Source: Bacillota bacterium (GTDB taxonomy: Bacteria; Bacillota; Clostridia; Clostridiales; Clostridiaceae). From it: 64,000 nucleotides of DNA. Shown one piece after another: positions 56,077 through 64,000 of this stretch. Position numbers and translations under genes: made by a program. Position 1 is the stretch's first letter. Every line of letters begins with the position of its first letter. The notes beneath the pieces are model-generated. The model saw only the letters and a list, made by a program, of their open reading frames with translations. It searched no databases and was not told where the DNA came from. Location: positions 1-64,000 of the forward strand of contig JAJXWH010000023.1 of assembly GCA_021781745.1 (NCBI GenBank), given 5' to 3'.

Positions 56077-57147
56077 TTATTTAACTGTCATAGGATCTGA
56101 AGTTACATAACCTATTTGACCATTTCTATATACTCTAACAACTGTATATACTTTTGCTCCAGGTTTAGCTGTATATTCTCCATTAGCATATGTTATTCCT
56201 GTATCAGAACCATCTGCATTAGTTACAATTACATCTTGAGTAACATAGTCAGTTCCTGTTGTGCTATTATCAACTTTTTCATCAAACACAACATTAAATG
56301 TAACTAAATCACCTGTACTCTGTGAATTTACAGTAAAATCTCTATATTTCATATATTTGCTATTAATTTCTCTTTGGAACGAATTGGATGATGATGATGA
56401 ACCTCCACCTCCGCCTGATGATCCACTACTGCCTTGTGATGTATCTGTTCCAGTACCTGTTGAGTCTGGAGTTATAATAGCTCCTGTAGATGAAAATGAT
56501 ACAGTTGGAGTTGGTATTTTATCTCCTATAGCTTCTCCGCTTGCTGCAAAAGTATAAGTTACTCCATTAATAGTAACAGTTCCTGTTGCCATTGCTCCGT
56601 CAGGTGCAAGATAATAAACTTTTCCGTCAACCGCAATTACACCTGTTTCCATCTCACCTGATGCTGCTGTGAAGTACCATTTGCCTCCATCATTTACCCA
56701 GCCTGTTTTCATTGCTCCTGATGGTGCTAAAAAGTACCATTTGCCTCCATCACTTACCCAACCTGTTTTCATTGCTCCTGATGATTGAAGATAGTACCAT
56801 GTGCCTCCATCGCTTACCCAGCCTGTTTTCATTGCTCCTGATGATTGAAGATAGTACCATGTGCCTCCGTCACTTACCCAGCCTGTTTTCATCGATCCTG
56901 ATGGCTGCATGTAATACCATGTACCTCCATCACTTACCCAGCCTGTTTGCATATATCCATTTGAATCAAAATAATACCAGCTGCCATCTATAGATCTCCA
57001 TCCAACAGAATATGAATTTCCTTCTGTATTCCACCAACCATTAGAATCTTGTTTCCATGCTGCTGATGCTCCTACTGGAGATAGAGCTGTTATTGTTAAC
57101 GCTGCTACAGCAGCCGCTACTAATTTCTTTAACTTTAAACTTTTCAT
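56077..57147 (-). CDS. Secreted choline-binding-repeat protein 1
   Basis: A 356-residue surface protein. A signal peptide (1-30, ending ASAA) is followed by about nine 20-residue cell-wall-binding repeats (GWVSDGGTWYYLQSSGAMKT type; residues about 31-205), a Ser/Gly-rich linker (225-255) and a C-terminal beta-rich domain of about 100 residues of unknown type. The repeats bind choline in teichoic acids of pneumococci and some clostridia. AAGGAGGG precedes the ATG. No catalytic domain is recognisable. Confidence 0.9.
   Translation of the reverse strand: MKSLKLKKLVAAAVAALTITALSPVGASAAWKQDSNGWWNTEGNSYSVGWRSIDGSWYYFDSNGYMQTGWVSDGGTWYYMQPSGSMKTGWVSDGGTWYYLQSSGAMKTGWVSDGGTWYYLQSSGAMKTGWVSDGGKWYFLAPSGAMKTGWVNDGGKWYFTAASGEMETGVIAVDGKVYYLAPDGAMATGTVTINGVTYTFAASGEAIGDKIPTPTVSFSSTGAIITPDSTGTGTDTSQGSSGSSGGGGGSSSSSNSFQREINSKYMKYRDFTVNSQSTGDLVTFNVVFDEKVDNSTTGTDYVTQDVIVTNADGSDTGITYANGEYTAKPGAKVYTVVRVYRNGQIGYVTSDPMTVK
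56641..57000. repeat. Six tandem 60-bp repeats encoding choline-binding units
   Basis: Six units in exact 60-bp register start at 56641, 56701, 56761, 56821, 56881 and 56941, each beginning (G/A)CCTGTTT. The units at 56761 and 56821 differ at only a few bases. They encode the 20-residue wall-binding repeats of the overlapping gene. The high DNA identity suggests recent unit duplication. Confidence 0.9.
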
Positions 57148-57219
57148 TATTATATTACCCTCCTTAATACTATTCCATTTTATTAAATATGTTCTTAATA
57201 GTAATCTTTCAAATCACTA

Positions 57220-57237
57220 TAGTATAAATTTATACTA
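57220..57237. promoter_or_regulatory. 18-bp perfect palindrome upstream of the choline-binding gene
   Basis: TAGTATAAA (57220-57228) is followed at once by its complement TTTATACTA (57229-57237). It overlaps the stop codon of the membrane-protein gene and lies 73 bp before the choline-binding gene start. It also contains TATACT, which could be a -10 element. An operator role is inferred. Confidence 0.35.
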
Positions 57238-58551
57238 CTTCATCTGTAATTTTTTAAAGCTTATTAATTTAGGTATAAACATAAATAAGCCTATAATAAA
57301 TGTTATAATCCCATATGTTGATAAAACTATTAAAAAATGCTTTATTGTATAAGATATTGCTTGATTAAAATAAACTTGATTAATATTAATTTTTTCATAA
57401 ATCTTAAGAAGATAAATGCCGTAGAATACTGCAAATAAAATCATCCCTGATAACAAAAAGGCATTTCTTATAATACTTATGCTAGAATTCAAATCCTTTT
57501 TGTTTATCCTTATTAATATCGCTATAAGAATAATAGGAATTATCATAAACACCCAAAACAATTTATAAATTGTTGATGTAATATTTGCCAACTCATGGAG
57601 TTTATTGGATTCTAATACTTTATTCAAATTTATTTTTTCAACTTCTTTTTCAATATTCTTTCCTGCTTCATCTTGCAATTTATTTACTAAATCACCTAAT
57701 GGGCTTTTAATACTTTTATCAGCTGGTATCTGATCTATGGTATCTTCTGATTGACTATTTGATGTTTTTTTCCCATCAGAGCTTTCAGTAGTGTTATCAT
57801 TACTTTTCTGCACTGATGAATTATCGCCAGCACTGGAATTTTCCACTGTAGAATTATTGCTTTTTGGTTCATCATCAATGGTTATACCATAATCAGCCAA
57901 TATTTTTAAAGCTTGTTCTTCTGTTATTCCTTTTTTCTTCGCCTTTTCAATTGCTTGTTCTTCTGTTAACCCTTTTTGCTTTAGTATTTCTCTTACTCTC
58001 GCTTCAGCTTCCTCTTTGCTCATTAATTTTTCTACTTTTACAGACGGTTGTCCACTTTTTGAATTAACTTTAATGTAATTTAGCTCGTCAACTTGAAATT
58101 TACCGCCATTAAATACAACTTCTTTTGTTTTATATCCATTGTTTAATGTCAAATCTTTTGATGTTGATTTCGTAAAATTCCCTATTGTTGAATTCAGTAT
58201 ATCAGCAATTCTTTGTTTATATACTGATGTATCTATGGGCTGTACGTTATTCTGGCCTGTCTTTAAGTACTCTACTATTCCAGAAACAGCATTATCCGCC
58301 TCTCTTCTTATATCATCCTCAGTTAAAATAGACTCTTTAATGTCTATATTAATTTTCTTAGAACTTAGAATATCATCAATTTTCTTATAAATAGAATCTG
58401 TTATCTGACCATAGGTACCGCATTCATTAAGTATATTTAAATAAGTATATTTATTTAGAACCACATATTTTAAAAATATACTTAAAGCAGCGAGCATAAT
58501 AGCAATTATTAAGAATATTTCAATAATAATACTTTTATACTTTTTCTTCAT
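57235..58551 (-). CDS. Membrane protein of unknown function
   Basis: A 438-residue protein: one N-terminal helix (about 9-29), an extracellular-looking segment of about 300 residues, then three helices (about 335-353, 368-390 and 405-428). The outer segment has a Lys/Glu-rich helical stretch (KEEAEARVREILKQKGL, EEQAIEKAKKKGI) and a Ser/Asn-rich spacer. It starts 8 bp after the secreted-protein gene with only a weak ribosome binding site, so coupling is likely. No family recognised. Confidence 0.75.
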   Translation of the reverse strand: MKKKYKSIIIEIFLIIAIMLAALSIFLKYVVLNKYTYLNILNECGTYGQITDSIYKKIDDILSSKKINIDIKESILTEDDIRREADNAVSGIVEYLKTGQNNVQPIDTSVYKQRIADILNSTIGNFTKSTSKDLTLNNGYKTKEVVFNGGKFQVDELNYIKVNSKSGQPSVKVEKLMSKEEAEARVREILKQKGLTEEQAIEKAKKKGITEEQALKILADYGITIDDEPKSNNSTVENSSAGDNSSVQKSNDNTTESSDGKKTSNSQSEDTIDQIPADKSIKSPLGDLVNKLQDEAGKNIEKEVEKINLNKVLESNKLHELANITSTIYKLFWVFMIIPIILIAILIRINKKDLNSSISIIRNAFLLSGMILFAVFYGIYLLKIYEKININQVYFNQAISYTIKHFLIVLSTYGIITFIIGLFMFIPKLISFKKLQMK

Positions 58552-58559
58552 AAATATTT

Positions 58560-59219
58560 CTAATTATTTACTGTAATTAGTTGGAAAAGCCCTGCGAAAT
58601 ATTCTAATTTATCAGCATCATTTCCTAATGATTTGCTGATTGTATATGCATTACCAGAGTTAAGTTGAAGAATCACAAGATTTCCTCGAATAATTGTCAT
58701 AGTTGCTTTTCCATCTATATTCTTTCCAAAAATCACATCAAGTGAAGGATTACTGCCTTGAACTAATGCTCTTATATCCGATTCTATTTGTAACTTTTTA
58801 GAATCATCAGATGAATTTTCAATATCTCTTAATACAAGTGTCATACTTCTAACTTCAGATAATAAATCATCAAATTTACCATTTTGTGAAAGTACAACTG
58901 CTATTTTTCTCGCATTATACATAATACTTTGATCTGATTCAACTAAGCTTAATGCATAATTTAAAGTGTCATATGAACTTGAACCAAATCCATACTTCTC
59001 AAGATCTGTCTGAAGTTTTGATATATTGACAACATTTCCAACCTTTGTATTCGCTGTTACGTTATATGATATCGGGCTCTTACCTGATAAAAATATTTTT
59101 ACCATATCAGACTTTATTTGTTCATTTGTAGGTCTTTCAGCCGCAAATGCCCCCAATGATGTAGAAGCAGCTATAGCTAATCCAAGCGCTCCTATAGATA
59201 ATAACTTCTTAACTTTCAT
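58560..59219 (-). CDS. Secreted protein of unknown function
   Basis: A 219-residue exported protein with a signal peptide (KKLLSIGALGLAIAASTSLGAFAA) and a largely helical mature part without cysteines. The start at 59219 is preceded by AAAGGGG at 11 nt; the ORF extends 7 codons further with no better site. It forms an operon with the membrane-protein gene and is divergent from the second choline-binding gene, which suggests a common cell-envelope process. No family recognised. Confidence 0.75.
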   Translation of the reverse strand: MKVKKLLSIGALGLAIAASTSLGAFAAERPTNEQIKSDMVKIFLSGKSPISYNVTANTKVGNVVNISKLQTDLEKYGFGSSSYDTLNYALSLVESDQSIMYNARKIAVVLSQNGKFDDLLSEVRSMTLVLRDIENSSDDSKKLQIESDIRALVQGSNPSLDVIFGKNIDGKATMTIIRGNLVILQLNSGNAYTISKSLGNDADKLEYFAGLFQLITVNN

Positions 59220-59511
59220 TTTTATTCTATCCCCTTTCAAAATTACAATTGCTAACTAATTACTCTTATTATTAATCTATACATATTCTATATTATAACA
59301 TTTTTCACAAAATTACAATTGATTTTACACATTATTCTTTCACATGAATTATTTCACAAAAGGCAACTTTTTCTTTGAATTAAGCAATAAAATCGTGCAT
59401 ATTTACACTTTCTTATTATCAGTATTTAATATAAACATAAATCAAATTTTAATATACTTTTAACAAATATTAATACTCACAATTTATTAATGTTCTCTAA
59501 ACATTTGAATT

Positions 59512-59540
59512 TTGTTAACTAAAGTGGTAAATTATATACA
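59512..59540 (+). promoter_or_regulatory. Promoter of choline-binding protein 2
   Basis: TTGTTA (59512-59517), 17-bp spacer, TATACA (59535-59540), about 70 bp before the start codon. The divergent gap 59220-59609 is otherwise A+T-rich, with repeated TTTCACAAAA motifs near 59303 and 59350, and no ORF. Confidence 0.5.
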
Positions 59541-59609
59541 TAAATCCAAATTTCATATATTTATACATTATGAAATTAATTTATTTACAGTATTATGAGG
59601 AGTGTTAAA

Positions 59610-60647
59610 ATGAAAACTTTAAAATTAAGAAAATTTATTGTTTTAGCTGCAATGACCCTTGTGGCTACAGCTACAATTCTTCCTATGAAGGCATCTGCTG
59701 CCTGGAGACAATCTAATAGCGGTGATTGGAGCTATATTGACGGAAATTCTGCAATCTCAGGTTGGAAATTAATCGATGGAAAATGGTATTTCTTTGATTC
59801 AAATTCTGTAATGAAAACAGGATGGATTAATGATGGTGGTAAGTGGTATTATTTAGACCCATCTGGCTCTATGAAAACTGGATGGATTAATGATAGTGGC
59901 AAATGGTACTATACTTCTTCATCAGGCGATATGCAAACTGGCTGGTTACTTGATAATGGTGCTTGGTATTACTTAAATACATCAGGTTCTATGCAGACTG
60001 GACTGTTAGACTTAAATGGAAAGACTTATTATTTAAGTGAATCAGGAGCTATGAAGACAGGAAATATAACAATTAATGGAGTAAACTATAACTTTGCTGC
60101 AAGTGGTGAAAAAATAAATTCACCTGTTGCACCTCAAACTGCAGTGAACTCTACAGCTACTGGTACAACGGCAGCTACTACTGGCACAACTGCAGCTACT
60201 ACTGCCTCATCAGGCGGCTCTGGAGGTTCAGGCGGTGGTTCTGGATCAAGTGGTGGCTCAACAACTAAAGCTTCATACGAAAAACTGTATGGAACTTGGA
60301 CTGTAGGCGAATGTATTTCAAAGGGCTCTATAAATGAAGATTACGACGCTTACATTGATATGGCTATCGGTCAACAATTCACCATTTCAAAAGATAACAT
60401 TAGTGCTACAGTGCCTAGTTTAGGCTTAGTAACTGTTCCTTACTCTAATGTTAGCGTAGCAACTATAACTCCTTCAGCTTTTTATGACAAAAATAAGGTT
60501 AAAATATCTGGTAATACAGTTCAATGCTTTACCGCTACTATAAACATTAGTTCACTTAACAAAAGCTATCCCGTGACTGTTTTTATATCAGATAATGGAG
60601 ATGCATACGCATCAATAAAAGATGCATTATTTAAATTAGAAAAATAA
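59610..60647 (+). CDS. Secreted choline-binding-repeat protein 2
   Basis: A 345-residue surface protein with the same plan as choline-binding protein 1: signal peptide (1-30, ending ASAA), six to seven wall-binding repeats (GWINDGGKWYYLDPSGSMKT type; to about residue 165), a Thr/Gly/Ser linker (180-220) and a C-terminal domain of about 120 residues (YEKLYGTWTVGECIS) unlike that of the first protein. GAGGAG fits the ATG at 59610. The Gly-Thr-Trp lipocalin-like start of the last domain is suggestive but unproven. Confidence 0.9.
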   Translation: MKTLKLRKFIVLAAMTLVATATILPMKASAAWRQSNSGDWSYIDGNSAISGWKLIDGKWYFFDSNSVMKTGWINDGGKWYYLDPSGSMKTGWINDSGKWYYTSSSGDMQTGWLLDNGAWYYLNTSGSMQTGLLDLNGKTYYLSESGAMKTGNITINGVNYNFAASGEKINSPVAPQTAVNSTATGTTAATTGTTAATTASSGGSGGSGGGSGSSGGSTTKASYEKLYGTWTVGECISKGSINEDYDAYIDMAIGQQFTISKDNISATVPSLGLVTVPYSNVSVATITPSAFYDKNKVKISGNTVQCFTATINISSLNKSYPVTVFISDNGDAYASIKDALFKLEK

Positions 60648-60650
60648 TAT

Positions 60651-60676
60651 TAGAGGTACAACAAGTTGCACCTCTA
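60651..60676 (+). terminator. First terminator after choline-binding protein 2
   Basis: TAGAGGTACAAC (60651-60662) pairs with GTTGCACCTCTA (60665-60676) with one mismatch and an AA loop. It begins 3 bp after the stop codon. The T tract is weak. Confidence 0.6.
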
Positions 60677-60710
60677 ACTAATTTCATGTAAAGCACTCTG
60701 CTTTTACCAA

Positions 60711-60755
60711 AAGACCAACTATGTTCTTTTCAAACAAAGCAACATAGTTGGTCTT
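60711..60755. terminator. Bidirectional terminator between convergent genes
   Basis: AAGACCAACTATGTT (60711-60725) pairs exactly over 15 bp with 60741-60755, followed by TCTTATG. It lies between the choline-binding gene and the end of the ABC transporter gene. Confidence 0.75.
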
Positions 60756-60785
60756 TCTTATGTAATTATTGTAATATAATTAAGC

Positions 60786-62759
60786 TTAATCTCTTCTCAA
60801 CGATTCAACTGGATCCAATTTAGCTGCCTTATTTGCTGGCAGCAGTCCGGCTAAAGTTCCAATTACTATACTCAGTGATATTCCAAATATTCTATAAGAA
60901 TTCTTTATCAAAACCATATTAATATCAAATAGTTTATTTGACATAGAATTTATCCCTTTCGCTAACGAGTATGATAATATAATCCCAATAATTCCGCTAA
61001 AAAATCCTATTAAAAATGCCTCGCAAATAAAAATTCTCCTTATATCCTTTTTTCTCGCTCCAATTGCCTTAAGTATCCCTATTTCTTTCGTTCTTTCCAC
61101 AACACTAATATACATAATTATTATTATCATAATCGTTGATACTAACAAAGCTATTCCTGAAATCCCTGATAATACATAAGTCAAAATACTTATCATTGAA
61201 TTAAACATATCAATCATCTGCTCTTGGGAAGATCCTGAATATCCAAGTTCTTTAACTTTTTCTTTAATACCATTTGTAAATTTACTACTAGCAGTATTAA
61301 GATACAACACATTCGGCCTTAATTGAAATTTATTATCTGAATATAGATCTTCTAAGTCTGAATAGTTAAAAAAAATAGATTTCATAATTGAATTTAAATC
61401 TCCACCTGCTGATGCATAAACTCCACTTACAACAAATTCTTTATTAATAATCTTTTGATTAACTAAAATTCTCAGATTCACTTTTTTCCCAATAATATCT
61501 TCGCCAACCTTATCAGAAATGGATTTATTGATTAATATTTCACCTTTTTTAGGTAAAGTCCCTTCCTGTACATCTGATTCAGTTATATTCGAGGATATAG
61601 TTGAAATCCTCATAACATTGCTTCCTTTACCATCATAACTTAAAGAATTAGCGCCCATAGAAATTTCTGTATATCCTTTCTCTACAGAAGCTACATTTTC
61701 TATTTGCGATAATTTTTGTATATCATCATCTTTGAATGGATTTTGTTTATTTATATTGGGCTTTTCTATGCTAACAATATCTAAATTAACTGTTTCAGAA
61801 TCATCACTTGGCATATTAACTTCTATTACAAGAGGATTAACATAACTATTCATGGTTTTATTAAAATAAGTTTTAATACCATTTCCAAAAGACAGCATTA
61901 AAATCAAGCTCATAATACCAATACTTGTACCTATTGAAATAGCTGCATTACGTATTAGTTTTTCTTTCATATTATTAAGCGCCAGCTTTACAGCATTAAA
62001 AACATTTAAGCTATTTCCTTTTTTCTTTATACTAACACTTGTATCATATGTTTCCTCATGATAAGCTTCTAATTTATAGAATTCTTCATCGCCAATCATC
62101 CTGCCATCTGCTATTTTAATAACTCTGCTGCAACAAGCTGCCACTTTCTCAGAATGGGTAACCATAATTACAAGTTTTCCTCTCTTAGCAATATCCTTAA
62201 TTATTTTCAAAACTTGTTCTGATGTATTAGAATCCAAGCTTCCTGTTGGTTCATCAGCAATTATTATTTTGGGATTATTAATTAAGGCTCTTGCAATAGC
62301 TACCCTCTGTTTTTGGCCGCCTGATAATTGGCTTGGCTTCTTATTTATATGGTCTTTTAAACCAAGATTAATTAACACTTCTTTAGCACGTTTAACTCGC
62401 TCTTTCTTTTTAACATTAGATAAAGTCATAGCTATTATTACATTGTTTAAAACAGATAGATGAGGTATTAAATTAAAGCTTTGAAATATGAATCCAATTT
62501 GACTTTTTCTATAATCATCAAGTTCTCTCGCTTTAAGCTCTTTTATATTTCTTCCATTTACAAGCAATTGCCCATTATATTGAGAATCTAATCCGCCTAT
62601 AATATTCATTAATGTAGATTTTCCGCTCCCTGATTCACCTATAATAGCTACTAATTCATTAGTGTTGAAGGACAGATTTATATCTTTCAATACATGAGTT
62701 TTTTCATTTCTTTTTAAATTATAATACTTGTTAATATTTTTTAAGCTTAATAGATACAT
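60786..62759 (-). CDS. MacB-type ABC transporter (fused ATPase and permease)
   Basis: A 657-residue fusion. Residues 1-225 form the ATPase (GESGSGKSTLMNIIGG, QLSGGQKQRVAIARAL, IIIADEPTGSLDS). A helix at about 278-298, a large extracellular domain (300-525) and three C-terminal helices (about 530-555, 583-605, 625-645) form a FtsX/MacB permease (LKAIGARKKDIRRIF, PANKAAKLDPVESLRRD). Such type VII systems export peptides or act mechanically at the envelope. TGAGGA precedes the ATG. It could serve the nearby surface-protein genes, but no direct link is visible. Confidence 0.9.
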   Translation of the reverse strand: MYLLSLKNINKYYNLKRNEKTHVLKDINLSFNTNELVAIIGESGSGKSTLMNIIGGLDSQYNGQLLVNGRNIKELKARELDDYRKSQIGFIFQSFNLIPHLSVLNNVIIAMTLSNVKKKERVKRAKEVLINLGLKDHINKKPSQLSGGQKQRVAIARALINNPKIIIADEPTGSLDSNTSEQVLKIIKDIAKRGKLVIMVTHSEKVAACCSRVIKIADGRMIGDEEFYKLEAYHEETYDTSVSIKKKGNSLNVFNAVKLALNNMKEKLIRNAAISIGTSIGIMSLILMLSFGNGIKTYFNKTMNSYVNPLVIEVNMPSDDSETVNLDIVSIEKPNINKQNPFKDDDIQKLSQIENVASVEKGYTEISMGANSLSYDGKGSNVMRISTISSNITESDVQEGTLPKKGEILINKSISDKVGEDIIGKKVNLRILVNQKIINKEFVVSGVYASAGGDLNSIMKSIFFNYSDLEDLYSDNKFQLRPNVLYLNTASSKFTNGIKEKVKELGYSGSSQEQMIDMFNSMISILTYVLSGISGIALLVSTIMIIIIMYISVVERTKEIGILKAIGARKKDIRRIFICEAFLIGFFSGIIGIILSYSLAKGINSMSNKLFDINMVLIKNSYRIFGISLSIVIGTLAGLLPANKAAKLDPVESLRRD

Positions 62760-62808
62760 ATATATTCCTCATTTAACTATTTTAACTTTTATATTGTAGC
62801 ATATATAT

Positions 62809-63348
62809 TTACGCCCTTTTACCATATGAGCTTCTTTTAAATACCTTATAATAAAATAAATAAAATATTAGTAGTCCAATTAAGGCTCCACTAAAATCAA
62901 CTAAAATATCGCTGACTAAAGAAGTTCTACCTGGTATAAAAGATTGATGAAACTCATCTGATACAGAATAGAATAAACAAATAAATAGTATATAAATTAT
63001 TGCATCTTTGCCTTTTTTATTATAAGTAAACAATGCACCACTCACTAGTAATGCCAATACCATATACAGAAATCCATGTGCATTTTTTCTAATTATATGA
63101 TCTAACTCATATAATTTTGCTTGTTGGCTTTTTATTTTAGCATTATTTTCATCCTGGTTACCTTTTACAGCTTTATTTTCGTTATTTGACTGTAATTTTG
63201 ATTGAGCATTTTCAATTATATTAACTACTTCAGTACTTTGCTCATGGGATATTTCACCATTATAACTTGACATATAAAATATAAATCCCATCCAAAACAA
63301 ACATAAAAATATCGATATTGTTTTTCTTAATTTACACATACACTTCAT
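62809..63348 (-). CDS. VanZ-like membrane protein
   Basis: A 179-residue protein with a helix at about 10-27, an extracellular Asn/Lys-rich loop and three C-terminal helices. The signature SDEFHQSFIPGRTSLVSDIL and AHGFLYMVLALLVSG identify the VanZ family, in which some members affect glycopeptide tolerance. Two ATGs are possible (63348 and 63339) relative to AAGGAG. It lies 49 bp before the ABC transporter gene and is likely co-transcribed. Confidence 0.88.
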   Translation of the reverse strand: MKCMCKLRKTISIFLCLFWMGFIFYMSSYNGEISHEQSTEVVNIIENAQSKLQSNNENKAVKGNQDENNAKIKSQQAKLYELDHIIRKNAHGFLYMVLALLVSGALFTYNKKGKDAIIYILFICLFYSVSDEFHQSFIPGRTSLVSDILVDFSGALIGLLIFYLFYYKVFKRSSYGKRA

Positions 63349-63449
63349 TTCTCCTTAATATATATTCAAAATATAACATTATCTTTTACGACCGTTCAAT
63401 TTGTTCATAAATATATTGTATCAATCTTTATTATTTATGTGTTCTCTTG

Positions 63450-63842
63450 TTAAAGCTTTCCTAAATTTTCAACTAATTCTCCTATTGCCTGAACATACTC
63501 ACTTACTATCCTACTCGCAATCTCATTTGCTAAGTTTTCACTATATATATGAGATGTGGAGTTTCTATCTTCTAATAAACTAATCCAAACTTTATCATCT
63601 GATATTAGATTATTTACATAGGCTTTTTTATATATTGTACGCGGAAATGAATTTTCGAGGGTTACACCTAAATATTTCATAAATTCTCTAAGGGTTTTAT
63701 GAGTAAGTTCATATGTGAATTCAAATCTTTGAATTAAACTGTCTCGTATTATATCATTCTTTCCATCATATAAATTACTTACTTCAACAAGTCTATCGTA
63801 AGCTTTCTTTAAATTCATATATTTGAAATCAATGCCTCTCAT
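63450..63842 (-). CDS. HI0074-type nucleotidyltransferase-substrate-binding (HEPN-like) protein
   Basis: A 130-residue four-helix protein (MNLKKAYDRLVEVSNLYDGK, IQRFEFTYELTHKTLREFM, DRNSTSHIYSE). It belongs to the HI0074 family, the partner of minimal nucleotidyltransferases; such pairs are often toxin-antitoxin modules. GGGGTG lies 8 nt before the ATG. The coding region overlaps the end of the upstream nucleotidyltransferase gene by 14 bp. Confidence 0.9.
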   Translation of the reverse strand: MRGIDFKYMNLKKAYDRLVEVSNLYDGKNDIIRDSLIQRFEFTYELTHKTLREFMKYLGVTLENSFPRTIYKKAYVNNLISDDKVWISLLEDRNSTSHIYSENLANEIASRIVSEYVQAIGELVENLGKL

Positions 63843-64000
63843 AAATAATCACCCCATCTTTTTTTACTTGTTCTATAAATAATTCATCATGCATAACTTT
63901 CATATCTGAAAAATCAAATTCTAATAAAGTACTAGTATTCATTTCAATATCTTCGATAAATTCTGTTATCGAACTATCACTATATACTGCCAAATCAATG
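63829..64000 (-). CDS. MNT-type minimal nucleotidyltransferase, C-terminal part (cut by window edge)
   Basis: The 3' 56 codons of a gene whose start lies beyond the window. The visible protein begins IDLAVYSDSS, the end of the nucleotidyltransferase active-site motif (normally S-DIDLA), and ends IYERH. The stop TGA (63829-63831) lies inside the HI0074-type gene, the normal arrangement for this pair. Activity cannot be judged without the N-terminus. Confidence 0.8.
   Translation of the reverse strand, partial: IDLAVYSDSSITEFIEDIEMNTSTLLEFDFSDMKVMHDELFIEQVKKDGVIIYERH

Noticed and set aside
56712..56993. Plus-strand ORF of 93 residues over the repeat region
   Set aside because: It is the antisense shadow of the tandem coding repeats, with no ribosome binding site.
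56641..57000. Evenly spaced repeats resembling a CRISPR array
   Set aside because: The whole 60-bp unit repeats without variable spacers, and all units are in frame within a choline-binding protein gene.

Overview
The window is AT-rich chromosomal DNA (roughly 70% A+T) from an endospore-forming Clostridium. The evidence is the contiguous block spoIIGA-sigE-sigG with ftsZ, an ftsA-like gene and an uninterrupted sigK, AAGGAGG-type ribosome binding sites throughout, and choline-binding-type wall repeats. From memory, the central gene order (alaS to pst) resembles that of solventogenic clostridia; this needs a synteny search. No rRNA, tRNA, CRISPR array, insertion sequence or prophage was seen.

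Layout. 1-2.3 kb: a decayed LytTR/DUF3021 pair, two tandem paralogous small secreted proteins, and an XRE regulator with a membrane partner. 2.5-8.1 kb: trpBA divergent from a SorC-type regulator, a thioredoxin-like protein, and an EFR1-type flavodoxin/ferredoxin divergent from a TetR regulator. 8.1-13.4 kb: a patchwork accessory stretch with two non-collinear remnants of a HelD/UvrD-like helicase (one fused to part of a cREC-like domain), a PadR-MGT glycosyltransferase pair with matching operators, a gene of unknown function, and a 193-bp imperfect palindrome. 13.4-22 kb: phosphate regulon (phoU, phoU, pstBACS, phoRB, read right to left) with a four-hexamer Pho box before pstS. 22-31 kb: nrdR, ylmC, sigG, sigE, spoIIGA, ftsZ, ftsA-like, sigK and a penicillin-binding protein. 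31.4-43.4 kb: a second large palindrome, tRNA wobble-uridine modification genes, mltG, typA, rnjA, a Fur-family gene, a DUF1292 gene, ruvX, ireB, and alaS behind a T-box. 43.6-49.2 kb: a one-direction cluster of soluble GAF-histidine kinase, ene-reductase, ThDP enzyme and CMD protein. 49.5-55.8 kb: AI-2E-type transporter, PRC-barrel protein, Rrf2-nifS-nifU-mnmA, rarA. 56-60.7 kb: a cell-surface island with two choline-binding-repeat proteins around an unknown secreted/membrane pair. 60.8-64 kb: MacB-type ABC transporter, VanZ-like protein, and a HEPN/MNT-like pair cut by the window edge.

Most genes from 8 kb to 59 kb are on the minus strand. Functional sets are: phosphate starvation sensing and uptake; the sporulation sigma cascade beside division genes; wobble-uridine modification (TrhP-type U32, TrmR-type methyltransferase, MnmA fed by NifS); and Fe-S/sulfur delivery under an Rrf2 regulator.

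The features most worth following up are the HK-ene-reductase-ThDP-CMD cluster, the two related giant palindromes, the ireB leader in which a hairpin separates the Shine-Dalgarno from the start codon, the PBP gene whose Shine-Dalgarno lies in a terminator-like hairpin and which has no ordinary start codon, and the surface-protein island. All function calls are by reading motifs; no database search was run.
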